This document shows positions 7,665 to 14,796 of a DNA stretch of 16,633 nt, one piece after another. Location: positions 1 through 16,633 of the forward strand of contig CAJYRH010000606.1 of NCBI GenBank assembly GCA_913776795.1. The letters are read 5' to 3'. Source of the DNA: an uncultured Pseudorhodoferax sp. Its GTDB lineage: Bacteria > Pseudomonadota > Gammaproteobacteria > Burkholderiales > Burkholderiaceae. Position numbers and translations under genes: made by a program. The notes under the pieces were generated by a model. It did no database searches. It saw nothing but the letters and a program-made list of their open reading frames with translations, and was not told the DNA's origin. Each line of letters opens with the position of its first letter. Position 1 is the first letter of the stretch.

Positions 7665-8113
7665 TCCTGGAATCCGTTCTGGCCTATGTCCACTGGGTCG
7701 CCATCTTCACGATGGTGGTGTTCCTCTCCAGCGAGGCCGCGCTGTGCCGCGTGGAGTGGATGAATGCGCGCGTGGTGGAGCGGCTCGCGCGCGTGGACAT
7801 GCTCTACGGCATCGCGTCCGTCGCTGTGTTGCTGACGGGCTTTGTGCGCACGGCGGGTGGGGCCAAGGGCATGGGGTGGTACTGGTCCAACCCTTTGCTG
7901 CATGCCAAGGTCACCTTGTTCGTGGTGATCGGATTGATGTCGATCAAGCCCACGCTGACCTATCTGCGCTGGCGCCGCCAGTTGCGCGCCACCGGCGCCC
8001 TGCCGTCCGATGAGGAGGTGCGCCGCACGCGCAGGCTGGTGATGGTGCAGGCGCACCTGATCCCGCTGGTGGCGTTGTTGGCGGTGTTCTTCGCGCGCGG
8101 CTTCGGCAAGTAG
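7661..8113 (+). CDS. DUF2214-family four-helix membrane protein
   Basis: A 150-residue integral membrane protein with four predicted transmembrane helices (about residues 5-28, 47-64, 80-100 and 127-145). It matches the DUF2214 pattern: ESVLAYVHWVAIFTMVVFL, then SSEAALCR, and later GWYWSNPLLHAK and the QAHLIPL segment. Three histidines fall in or at the helices (H11, H81 in LLHAK, H132), a layout reminiscent of the haem-associated HemJ and copper CopD membrane families. This suggests but does not prove a haem or metal ligand role. The start ATG overlaps the LysR stop as ATGA, so it may be translationally coupled. An AGAATA box at 7623-7628 could give it a private promoter. Function is unknown. 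Confidence 0.85.
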   Translation: MILESVLAYVHWVAIFTMVVFLSSEAALCRVEWMNARVVERLARVDMLYGIASVAVLLTGFVRTAGGAKGMGWYWSNPLLHAKVTLFVVIGLMSIKPTLTYLRWRRQLRATGALPSDEEVRRTRRLVMVQAHLIPLVALLAVFFARGFGK

Positions 8114-8134
8114 GCCGCCGGCTGCCGCAATGAC

Positions 8135-8156
8135 AACGGCCCCTTGCGGGGCCGTT
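8135..8156. terminator. Shared hairpin between convergent DUF2214 and PsiF-repeat genes
   Basis: A perfect 9-bp stem, AACGGCCCC (8135-8143) with GGGGCCGTT (8148-8156), closes on TTGC. It lies 22 bp after one stop and 19 bp after the other, so it can serve both strands. There is no real T-run on either side, so it would be a weak or factor-assisted terminator. Confidence 0.6.
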
Positions 8157-8174
8157 CGATCGGGGAAGGCTGCT

Positions 8175-8615
8175 TCAGGCCTTGTTGCAGTCCGACAGGA
8201 ATTTGTTGCGCTCGTCACCCTTGAGTCCCTTGGCCGCGGCCTCCTTGCTGCACGCGCCCAGCTTGGAACCCGGCCTGCCGGCGGCGGCAGGAGCGGCGGC
8301 GGCCGTCACGCCCTTGTTGCAGTCCGAAAGGAACTGTTTGCGCGCGTCGCCCTTGAGTTCCTTGGCGGCGGCTTCCTTGCTGCAGGCGCCCAGCTTGGAG
8401 CCGCTCTTGGCCGCGGCGGCCGGCGCGGCCGTGAGGCCCTTGTTGCAATCGGAGAGGAACTTGTTGCGCTCGTCACCCTTGAGTCCCTTGGCCGCAGCCT
8501 CCTTGCTGCAGGCACCGAGCTTGGATCCGGAGGATTTGGCGTCGTCGGCGGCGTGGGCGCTGCCCAGCGACAGGGCGAACGCCGCGGCCAGGAGGAGGGA
8601 GGCGGTTTTCAACAT
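8175..8615 (-). CDS. Secreted protein of three PsiF repeats
   Basis: A 146-residue protein with a Sec signal peptide (cut after SAHA, residue 22) and then three tandem copies of about 31 residues (30-60, 72-102, 116-146). They share the pattern GSKLGACSKEAAAKxLKGD and then FLSDCNK, and are joined by Ala/Pro linkers. This is the PsiF repeat, named from the phosphate-starvation-inducible psiF gene of E. coli, whose function is unknown. Each copy has exactly two cysteines (36/57, 78/99, 122/143), so each may hold one disulfide in the periplasm. The ATG at 8615 has a good GAAGGA ribosome site. The expression signal is not visible in the short spacer to the divergent LysR stop. Phosphate control is not shown here. 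Confidence 0.9.
   Translation of the reverse strand: MLKTASLLLAAAFALSLGSAHAADDAKSSGSKLGACSKEAAAKGLKGDERNKFLSDCNKGLTAAPAAAAKSGSKLGACSKEAAAKELKGDARKQFLSDCNKGVTAAAAPAAAGRPGSKLGACSKEAAAKGLKGDERNKFLSDCNKA
8178..8528 (-). repeat. Three tandem DNA copies coding PsiF repeats
   Basis: The three copies lie at 8436-8528, 8310-8402 and 8178-8270, in gene order. The first and third share a perfectly identical 35-bp stretch (8461-8495 and 8203-8237) and the same protein core. The middle copy differs in that core (ELKGDARKQF instead of GLKGDERNKF) and at many third codon positions. This pattern fits duplication or gene conversion between the outer copies. Confidence 0.85.
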
Positions 8616-8672
8616 GGAATGTCCTTCGTATGCGTTGAAGTGGGCAGGCCCGGCAAAGGAGCCGGCCCGACT

Positions 8673-9614
8673 CTAACGCTGCAGTCCGCGCGCGGATGAC
8701 CCGGTTTCTGACAGTTCTGTCGCCAGCCGTTGCGCCATCTGGGCGAAGATGGCCCGCACGGCCTCGTCCAGCCATCGCAGTGTGTCGCGCCCGTCGCCCT
8801 TGCGCCGCAGCAGCGCGAGCACCTGGTCCTGCGCCGGGCGGCGGATGCGCCGCAGCACGACGCCCGTGCGCGCCAGCAGCGTGGCCGACTGCGGCACCAG
8901 TGCATGGCCCAGGCCGGCCGCCACGAGGTCGAGCACGCCGTGCACGGTGCTGGCCTCGTAGCGGATGCGCGGGCTGAAGCCGGCGCGCGCGCACAGGTGG
9001 ATGGATTGGTCGAAGTAGGCCGGGCCGCGGTGCCGCGTGAACGCCACGAAGTCCTGCTCTGCCAGCGCGCGCAGGTCGACGGAACCGCGCTGCGTGGCTT
9101 GCTCGGCGGCGGGCGAGGCCAGGCAGAACGGGTCGGCCATCTGCGTGGGGGCCACCACGTGCGGATGCCGGGCCGGGCTGCGTGCGATGCCGGCGTCCAG
9201 GTGGCCTGCGACCAGTGCCTCGGTCTGTGCGCTGCTGATCATCTCGCGCAGATCAAGGCGCAGGTTCGGGTGCGCGGCGCGCAGCTGGCGCACCAGCGCG
9301 GGCAACACCGTGCTGCTGGCCGACGGTACGTAGCCCAGCGCCAGCGTGCTGCTGGCGCCTTCGCCCTGCAGCCGCTCCTTGAGGTGGCCGGCGCGGTCCA
9401 GCAGCGCGCGGGCCTCGGGCACCAGCGCCTCGCCAGCGGCCGTCAGCCGCACGCCCTTGGGGTGGCGCACGAACAGCGGCGTGCCCATCTCGTCCTCGAG
9501 CTGGCGGATCTGCACCGACAGCGGCGGCTGCGCGATGAACAGCTTCTCGGCCGCACGGCTCAGGCTGCCGGTTTCGGCCACGGCGATGAAGTAGCGCAGA
9601 TGCCGCAATTCCAT
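8673..9614 (-). CDS. LysR-family regulator divergent from the Bug-dehydrogenase operon
   Basis: A 313-residue LysR regulator. The winged helix-turn-helix is at about 1-60, with MELRHLRYFIAVAETGSLSR, then the AEKLFIAQPPLSVQIRQLE recognition helix and PLFVRHPKGVRLT wing. The effector domain begins at LALGYVPSASSTVLP. The Q-P-P-L-S-x-Q-I-R-Q-L-E pattern is that of the aromatic/carboxylate-catabolism regulators around BenM/CatR. I used ATG 9614 (MELRHLRYF); an in-frame ATG at 9626 has AGAGG too close to it. It reads away from the Bug receptor at 9718, and the shared spacer holds a strong dyad. It is therefore probably the activator of that operon, responding to its substrate or an intermediate. 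Confidence 0.94.
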   Translation of the reverse strand: MELRHLRYFIAVAETGSLSRAAEKLFIAQPPLSVQIRQLEDEMGTPLFVRHPKGVRLTAAGEALVPEARALLDRAGHLKERLQGEGASSTLALGYVPSASSTVLPALVRQLRAAHPNLRLDLREMISSAQTEALVAGHLDAGIARSPARHPHVVAPTQMADPFCLASPAAEQATQRGSVDLRALAEQDFVAFTRHRGPAYFDQSIHLCARAGFSPRIRYEASTVHGVLDLVAAGLGHALVPQSATLLARTGVVLRRIRRPAQDQVLALLRRKGDGRDTLRWLDEAVRAIFAQMAQRLATELSETGSSARGLQR

Positions 9615-9641
9615 GGTCTTTCCCATACCTCTTGGATAGGG

Positions 9642-9664
9642 CAAACATACTCGAACGGTGTTTG
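9642..9664. promoter_or_regulatory. Candidate LysR operator CAAACA-N11-TGTTTG
   Basis: A perfect 6-bp inverted repeat flanks an 11-bp spacer in the only region between the divergent LysR and Bug genes. LysR regulators typically bind dyads built around T-N11-A. The arm length and spacing here are similar, and the site centres about 65 bp before the Bug start. A second, imperfect T-N11-A site (TACCTCTTGGATA, 9626-9638) overlaps the LysR translation start and could serve autorepression. Confidence 0.45.
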
Positions 9665-9717
9665 GAATATTGCTTTGCGCTGCCGAGAATTCCGCCATCC
9701 CTTTTGGAGACAGACCC

Positions 9718-10674
9718 ATGAAGAGACTTCTCACTGTCGCGCTCGCCGGCCTGGCCCTCGCGGCGTCGGCCCAGGACTGGCCGAGCAAACCCGTCAAGCT
9801 GGTCGTGCCGGCGCCAGCGGGCAGCTCGCTGGACTTCATCGCCCGCACCCTGGGCGACAAGCTGCGCGAGCGCTGGAAGCAGCCCGTGGTGGTGGACAAC
9901 AAGGCCGGCGCCGGCGGCATGCTGGGCATGGCCGTGGTCGCCAAGGCGCCGGCCGACGGCCTGCTGCTTGGCATCGGCTTCAACGGGCCGATCGCGTTCG
10001 GGCCCTACATGTACAAGAAGATGAGCTACGACCCAGCCAAGGATCTGTTGCCCATCGTGCTGACCTCCTCGCAGCCCAATGTGCTGGCGGTGCCGGCGAA
10101 CAGCCCCGCCAAGACCCTGCCCGAATATGTGGCCTGGGCCAAACAGCAGAACGGAAAGGTCAGCTACGCCTCGGTCGGCGCCGGCAGCTCCTCGCACCTG
10201 ACGATGGAGCTGTTCCGCAGCACGGCCGGATTCAACGCCACGCACATTCCGTTCGCGGGCTCGCCGCCGGCCGGCCTGTCGGTCGCATCGGGCGAGACCC
10301 AGGGGCTGTTCACGGTCGCACCGGCCCTGCTGCCACTGATCCAGGGCGGCCGCATCCGGCTGCTGGCAGCCACCAGCTTGAAGCGCATGGATGGCATGGC
10401 CGACGTGCCGACGGTGGCGGAGCAGGGCTACCCCGACTTCGAGGCGCTGGCCTGGAACGGCCTGTTCGCGCCCGCCGGTATGCCGCCCGAACTTGTCGCC
10501 CGCATCAACGCCGACGTCAACGCCGTGATGCAGGACGCCAGCGTGCGCGAGGCCTTCGCCAAGCAGGGCCTGGCCATCGGCGGCGGCACGTCCGACAGCT
10601 TCAAAACCTTCATCGCGGCCGAGGGCAGAAAGTGGGGCGCGATCATCCAGAAGGTCGGCATCACCGTCGATTGA
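9718..10674 (+). CDS. Bug/TctC-family periplasmic solute receptor of a catabolic operon
   Basis: A 318-residue extracytoplasmic receptor with a short signal peptide (cut after ASA, residue 18). The family body follows: DWPSKPVKLVVPAPAGSSLD, then [37 protein letters not shown] and the THIPFAGSPPAG ligand loop. GGAG at 9705-9708 fits ATG 9718. It diverges from the first receptor at ligand-loop positions (SSLDF versus QASDI; FAGSPPA versus YRGSGPA), so a different ligand is likely. No TctA/TctB transporter is present. It heads an operon with an MDR dehydrogenase (5 bp downstream) and a small protein, so the bound molecule may be a hydroxylated acid or alcohol that the enzyme oxidises. This is inference from context. 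Confidence 0.93.
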   Translation: MKRLLTVALAGLALAASAQDWPSKPVKLVVPAPAGSSLDFIARTLGDKLRERWKQPVVVDNKAGAGGMLGMAVVAKAPADGLLLGIGFNGPIAFGPYMYKKMSYDPAKDLLPIVLTSSQPNVLAVPANSPAKTLPEYVAWAKQQNGKVSYASVGAGSSSHLTMELFRSTAGFNATHIPFAGSPPAGLSVASGETQGLFTVAPALLPLIQGGRIRLLAATSLKRMDGMADVPTVAEQGYPDFEALAWNGLFAPAGMPPELVARINADVNAVMQDASVREAFAKQGLAIGGGTSDSFKTFIAAEGRKWGAIIQKVGITVD

Positions 10675-10679
10675 GCGCC

Positions 10680-11708
10680 ATGCAAGCACTGCAGAAGACC
10701 CACGCGGCCGCTGGCCTCGAACTCGTCGAAGTTCCGCAGCCCATTGCGGGTGCCGACGAGGTGCTGGTGCGCGTGCGCGCCACCGGCATCTGCGGCAGCG
10801 ACCTGCACGTGGACGACTGGACGCCGAGCTACGCCTTCATCACGCCCAGCATCCCGGTCACCCTTGGCCACGAGTTCGTCGGCGTGGCGCAGAACGGCCC
10901 GTTGGCCGGGCGCCGCGTGGTGGTGCGGCCCTCGGTCACCTGCGGCGTCTGCGCGGCCTGCACGGACGGCCGCCACGACGCCTGCGAGCGCCGCCGCGGC
11001 ATCGGCATGACACGCGACGGCGCCTTCGCGCCCTGGGTGCGCGTGCCGCAGCGCAACTGCGTGCCGGTGCCCGACAGCCTCAGCGACGAAATGGCCGCGC
11101 TGACCGAGCCGCTGACCATCTCCATGCAGGCGCTGCGCATCGCGGGCGACGTGGCCGGCCTGCGCGTGCTGGTCATGGGCCCCGGCACCATCGGCCAGGG
11201 CATCGCGGCTCTGGCGCGTCGTGCGGGCGCCAGCCAGGTCGTGGTCAGCGGTTATGACGATGCGCCCCGCTTCGACGCGCTGCGCGCCATGGGCTTCGAG
11301 TCGCTGGTCGACGTGAAGGCCCAGTCGCTGGCCGAGGGCACGCGGCCCTATACGGGTGGCGCACCCTTCGACCTCGTGTTCGAGGCCACCGGCGTGCCCG
11401 AGACCATCGCCGAGGCGCTGGCCCTGCTGCGCCGCAACGGCACCGTGGTCGTGACCGGCATCCACGCACGCCCGCTCACGCTGGATCTCACGCCGCTGGT
11501 GCGCAACCAGCAGCAGCTGCGCGGGTCCTTCCGCCCGCCCGAATCCGACTGGCCGCTGGCGCTGGCGCTGATGGGCGAGATGGACGCCCAGCTGCGCCCC
11601 ATGGTCAGCCATGTGCTGCCGCTGGCCCGTGCGCACGAGGGCTTCGCGCTCGCCCATGGCAAACAGGCCAGCAAGGTGCTGCTGTGTCCGGAGCCCTGCG
11701 ATGGCTGA
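10680..11708 (+). CDS. Zinc-dependent medium-chain alcohol/polyol dehydrogenase
   Basis: A 342-residue MDR enzyme of the threonine/sorbitol dehydrogenase type, oxidising a secondary alcohol with NAD(P). The catalytic zinc site is intact: C38 in GICGSDLH, H64-E65 in LGHEFVG and E143 in LTEPLT. The structural zinc site is C88-x2-C91-x2-C94-x7-C102. The Rossmann motif is GPGTIG (167-172). At the end of the second beta strand the acidic residue usual for NAD appears displaced (VVVSGYDDAPR), so coenzyme choice is uncertain. The start ATG has no clear ribosome site and lies 5 bp after the Bug stop; the end overlaps the next gene by 8 bp, indicating coupled translation. The substrate is unknown. Confidence 0.94.
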   Translation: MQALQKTHAAAGLELVEVPQPIAGADEVLVRVRATGICGSDLHVDDWTPSYAFITPSIPVTLGHEFVGVAQNGPLAGRRVVVRPSVTCGVCAACTDGRHDACERRRGIGMTRDGAFAPWVRVPQRNCVPVPDSLSDEMAALTEPLTISMQALRIAGDVAGLRVLVMGPGTIGQGIAALARRAGASQVVVSGYDDAPRFDALRAMGFESLVDVKAQSLAEGTRPYTGGAPFDLVFEATGVPETIAEALALLRRNGTVVVTGIHARPLTLDLTPLVRNQQQLRGSFRPPESDWPLALALMGEMDAQLRPMVSHVLPLARAHEGFALAHGKQASKVLLCPEPCDG

Positions 11709-12270
11709 AGCCACGGCGCTGCTGGCGCTTTGGAATGGTGTGGATCCCGCGCACGAGGCCGAGTACAACCGCTGGCATGCACAGGAGCACGTGCCCGAGC
11801 GGCTCACGGTGCCGGGCATGCAATGGGCGCGCCGCTACGTCGCGCTGTGGCCGCAAACCGGCCCGCGCTACCTCACGCTGTACGGCCTGCGCGACGCCCG
11901 GGTGCTCGAGGAAGACGCCTACCAGCGCCTGCTGCGCGAACCCACGCCGTGGAGCGCGCGCATGCGACCCCGCCTGTGCGATCTCTCGCGCTGGGTCTGT
12001 GCGCTGGTGGCGCCGCAAGCCGCACCCCAGGGCGCCTGGCTCCAGGTGCACCTCTTCGACGCTGCGCAGGCCGCCCGCCACCGGGCGGACAGCCCGGCCG
12101 ACCTGCTGGCCGAGCGCATGCCGGACGCCGCACCGCTGCCCTGGCTGCGGGGCGGCCAGGCGCTGGCCGTGCAGGGCCGCTGGCTCGTGGCCCGGGGCAT
12201 GCCCCGGCAGCCGGTCAGCCTGGCGGCGCAGTCCCTGGTCTACGCCGCGTTGCCCGTGGGCGCAGCCTGA
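11701..12270 (+). CDS. Uncharacterised EthD-like/dimeric alpha-beta barrel protein
   Basis: A 189-residue cytoplasmic protein with no signal peptide, membrane helix or cysteine zinc motif. Its first half carries EYNRWHAQEHVPERLTVPGM and then RYLTLYGLRD. The W-H-x2-E-H-V-P-E-R motif is typical of EthD-like ferredoxin-fold proteins that bind or shuttle oxidised intermediates. The second half (about residues 100-185) may be a degenerate second copy of the fold (WLQVHLFDA, then WLRGGQALAVQGRWLVARG). The ATG at 11701 lies inside the end of the dehydrogenase gene. Co-translation suggests it acts on or stabilises the dehydrogenase product. The fold assignment is moderate and the function is not known. 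Confidence 0.8.
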   Translation: MAEATALLALWNGVDPAHEAEYNRWHAQEHVPERLTVPGMQWARRYVALWPQTGPRYLTLYGLRDARVLEEDAYQRLLREPTPWSARMRPRLCDLSRWVCALVAPQAAPQGAWLQVHLFDAAQAARHRADSPADLLAERMPDAAPLPWLRGGQALAVQGRWLVARGMPRQPVSLAAQSLVYAALPVGAA

Positions 12271-12307
12271 GTCCTGGCGTGTAACCGGCCGGCGCGATGG
12301 CGCCACC

Positions 12308-12321
12308 TAAAATCCCGGGGA
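12308..12321 (+). promoter_or_regulatory. Candidate -10 box giving a leaderless argS mRNA
   Basis: TAAAAT at 12308-12313 is a near-consensus -10 box. Seven bases separate it from the ATG at 12321, so transcription would start at or one base before the start codon. The CCCGGGG before the ATG is not an anti-16S ribosome site of normal spacing. No strong -35 is visible around 12285-12290. Confidence 0.55.
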
Positions 12322-13994
12322 TGTTCTCCGTCAAACAAGAATTGCTGGCCGCGCTGGGCGCTGCGCTGGAACAGGTGTCCCCCGGCGCCGGGGCCCGCGC
12401 GGCTTTCGAAACGCCCAAGGTCGCCGCCCACGGCGACCTGGCCTGCACCGCGGCCATGCAGCTGGCCAAGCCGCTCAAGCTCAACCCGCGCCAGCTGGGC
12501 GAGCAGCTGCGCACGGCGCTGATGGCGCAGCCGGCCGTGGCGCAATGGGTCGCGGCCATCGACATCGCCGGCCCCGGCTTTCTGAATCTGAAGCTCCAGC
12601 CCGAGGCCAGGCAACAGGTGGTGCGGGAAGTTCTGTCGATGGGCGAGCGCTTCGGCATGCAGCCTGCGAACGGCCGCAAGGTGCTGGTGGAATTCGTCTC
12701 GGCCAACCCGACCGGCCCACTGCACGTGGGCCATGGCCGACAGGCGGCGCTGGGTGACGCGATCTGCAACCTGTACCAGTCGCAGGGCTGGGACGTGTAC
12801 CGCGAGTTCTACTACAACGACGCCGGCGTGCAGATCGCCACGCTGGCCAACTCCACGCAGCTGCGTGCCAAGGGTGTCAAGCCCGGCGATTCCAGCTGGC
12901 CTGAGGCCGCCTACAACGGCGACTACATCGGCGACATCGCGGCCGATTTCCTCGCGAAGAAGACGGTCAAGGCCGACGACCGCGAGGTCACGGCCAGCGG
13001 CGACGTCAACGACCTGGATTCGGTGCGCGAGTTCGCCGTCGCCTACCTGCGCCGCGAGCAGGACCTGGACCTCAAGGCCTTCCAGGTGCGTTTCGACAAC
13101 TTCTACCTGGAATCCAGCCTGTACACCTCGGGCCGCGTCGACGACGCCGTGGCGCGCATGCAGGCCTCGGGCAAGACCTACGAGAAGGACGGCGCGCTGT
13201 GGCTCAAGTCGACCGACTACGGCGACGACAAGGACCGCGGGATGCGCAAGTCCGAGGGCGGCTACACCTACTTCGTGCCCGACGTGGCCTACCACATCGC
13301 CAAGTGGGAGCGCGGCTTCACCAAGGTCGTCAACATCCAGGGCACGGACCACCACGGCACCATCGCGCGCGTTCGCGCCGGCCTGCAGGCGGCCAATGTG
13401 GGCATCCCCGAGGGCTACCCCGACTACGTGCTGCACACCATGGTGCGCGTGATGCGCGGCGGCCAGGAGGTCAAGATCTCCAAGCGCGCCGGCAGCTACG
13501 TGACGCTGCGCGACCTGATCGAGTGGACCAGCAAGGACGCGGTGCGCTTCTTCCTGCTCTCGCGCAAGCCCGACACCGAGTACGTGTTCGACGTCGACCT
13601 GGCCATCGCCCAGAGCAACGACAACCCGGTCTACTACGTGCAGTACGCCCACGCGCGCATCTGCTCGGTGCTGGCGGCCTGGGGCGGCGACCGCGCCAGC
13701 CTGGCGCAGGCCGACCTGTCGGCGCTGCAGAGCCCGCAGGCCGACGCGCTGATGCAGCTGCTGGCCAAATACCCCGACATGCTGACCAGCGCGGCGGCCG
13801 AGTTCGCGCCGCACGACGTGAGCTTCTACTTGCGCGAGCTGGCCTCCAGCTACCACAGCTACTACGACGCAGAGCGCATCCTGGTCGACGAGCTGGCCGT
13901 GCGCAGCGCCCGCGTGGCGCTGGTGGCGGCCACGGCGCAGGTGCTGCGCAACGGCCTGGCGCAACTGGGCGTCAGCGCGCCCGAGAAGATGTGA
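12321..13994 (+). CDS. argS: Arginine--tRNA ligase
   Basis: A 557-residue class I aminoacyl-tRNA synthetase that charges tRNA-Arg in the cytoplasm. The Add-1 tRNA-binding domain is at the N-terminus, followed by the HIGH-type motif HVGH (135-138, in [19 protein letters not shown]). Later come the KMSKS-like loop KISKR (385-389, in [19 protein letters not shown]) and an anticodon-binding DALR domain at the end. Length is normal for a bacterial Arg[13 protein letters not shown] at 12321 is the family start; an in-frame ATG at 12297 would place the likely -10 box inside the gene. The FtsN-like gene follows after 7 bp, a linkage also known as argS-ftsN in pseudomonads. Confidence 0.97.
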   Translation: MFSVKQELLAALGAALEQVSPGAGARAAFETPKVAAHGDLACTAAMQLAKPLKLNPRQLGEQLRTALMAQPAVAQWVAAIDIAGPGFLNLKLQPEARQQVVREVLSMGERFGMQPANGRKVLVEFVSANPTGPLHVGHGRQAALGDAICNLYQSQGWDVYREFYYNDAGVQIATLANSTQLRAKGVKPGDSSWPEAAYNGDYIGDIAADFLAKKTVKADDREVTASGDVNDLDSVREFAVAYLRREQDLDLKAFQVRFDNFYLESSLYTSGRVDDAVARMQASGKTYEKDGALWLKSTDYGDDKDRGMRKSEGGYTYFVPDVAYHIAKWERGFTKVVNIQGTDHHGTIARVRAGLQAANVGIPEGYPDYVLHTMVRVMRGGQEVKISKRAGSYVTLRDLIEWTSKDAVRFFLLSRKPDTEYVFDVDLAIAQSNDNPVYYVQYAHARICSVLAAWGGDRASLAQADLSALQSPQADALMQLLAKYPDMLTSAAAEFAPHDVSFYLRELASSYHSYYDAERILVDELAVRSARVALVAATAQVLRNGLAQLGVSAPEKM

Positions 13995-14001
13995 CACCCC
14001 G

Positions 14002-14730
14002 ATGACGCAAGCACAACAACGCAAGCGGACTGTGACCAAGCCGGTCGCCAGGGCCGGACGTGGGCAGGGCGGCGGCACCGTCATCGGCTTCATCGCCGGT
14101 GTGGTGGTGGGGCTCGTGGCGGCGCTGGCCATGGCCGTCTACGTGACCAAGGTGCCGGTGCCATTCATGAGCGGAAAGACGCCGTCGGGCCGGCCGGTCG
14201 ACGACGACGCCGAGGCCCGCAAGAACCAGAACTGGGACCCGAACGCGCCGCTGCATGGCCGCAACCCGGCGCGTCCGGCTGCGCCCGCATCGTCGTCGGC
14301 GCCGGTGCCGGGTTCGCCGGCCGCGCCGCCCGTGGTGGCCACCCCCGCGCCGGCGACGGCGCCGCGGGTGGACAGCGGCAGTGCCACGGCGCCGCGGCAG
14401 GCCGCGCCGTCGGCCGACCCACTCGGCGACCTGGCCCGTGCCCGATCCAACGGCGCACCTGCCGCTGCCGCGGCGCCAGCGGCCACGGCCGATCCGTTCG
14501 ACTACTTCGTGCAGGCTGGTGCCTTCCGCACGGCCGACGACGCCGAGGCCCAGCGTGCCCGCCTGGCCATGATGGGCCTGGAGGCCCGCGTGACCGAGCG
14601 CGAGCAGGCCGGGCGGACCGTGTACCGCGTGCGCATGGGGCCCTACCATTCGCGTGAGGATGCCGAACGCACCAAGTCGCGGCTGGACAGCACCGGCGCC
14701 GATTCGGCACTGGTGCGCGTGCAGCGCTGA
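14002..14730 (+). CDS. FtsN-like SPOR-domain cell-division protein
   Basis: A 242-residue bitopic inner-membrane protein. It has a basic cytoplasmic N-terminus (RKRTVTKPVARAGR), one transmembrane helix (about 26-48) and a long disordered Ala/Pro/Ser linker (about 80-160). A C-terminal SPOR domain (about 167-242) opens with DYFVQAGAFRTADDAE and continues with VYRVRMGPYHSREDAE. This is the FtsN layout, where SPOR binds denuded glycans at the septum and the protein promotes septal synthesis. The argS linkage supports this. The FtsN essential-domain motif is not obvious, so I do not assign the symbol. The ribosome site is weak, suggesting coupling to argS. Confidence 0.88.
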   Translation: MTQAQQRKRTVTKPVARAGRGQGGGTVIGFIAGVVVGLVAALAMAVYVTKVPVPFMSGKTPSGRPVDDDAEARKNQNWDPNAPLHGRNPARPAAPASSSAPVPGSPAAPPVVATPAPATAPRVDSGSATAPRQAAPSADPLGDLARARSNGAPAAAAAPAATADPFDYFVQAGAFRTADDAEAQRARLAMMGLEARVTEREQAGRTVYRVRMGPYHSREDAERTKSRLDSTGADSALVRVQR

Positions 14731-14796
14731 GGCCTACCGGCAACTGAAACTTTTTACGCACGTCGCCGATCAGACCGGCCCTAGGAGTGGAAACCA

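Noticed and set aside
8178..8528. Regular repeats resembling a CRISPR array
   Set aside because: The repeats are long, in frame and code for PsiF domains with a signal peptide; the spacers are Ala/Pro linkers.
9615..9983. Upstream in-frame extension of the second LysR gene into the Bug gene
   Set aside because: It would overlap the Bug coding region by more than 250 bp; the LysR winged helix starts at MELRHLRYF (9614).
8730..10679. Long plus-strand extension upstream of the MDR dehydrogenase (open frame from 8730)
   Set aside because: It is antisense to LysR and out of frame with the Bug gene; the enzyme begins at MQALQKTH (10680), with the canonical MDR N-terminus.
12297..12320. Alternative argS start at ATG 12297
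   Set aside because: It adds eight residues without family match and places the TAAAAT box inside the gene.
12240..14132. A 630-codon minus-strand open frame opposite argS
   Set aside because: It is the reverse-strand shadow of a certain argS gene, with no recognisable motif.
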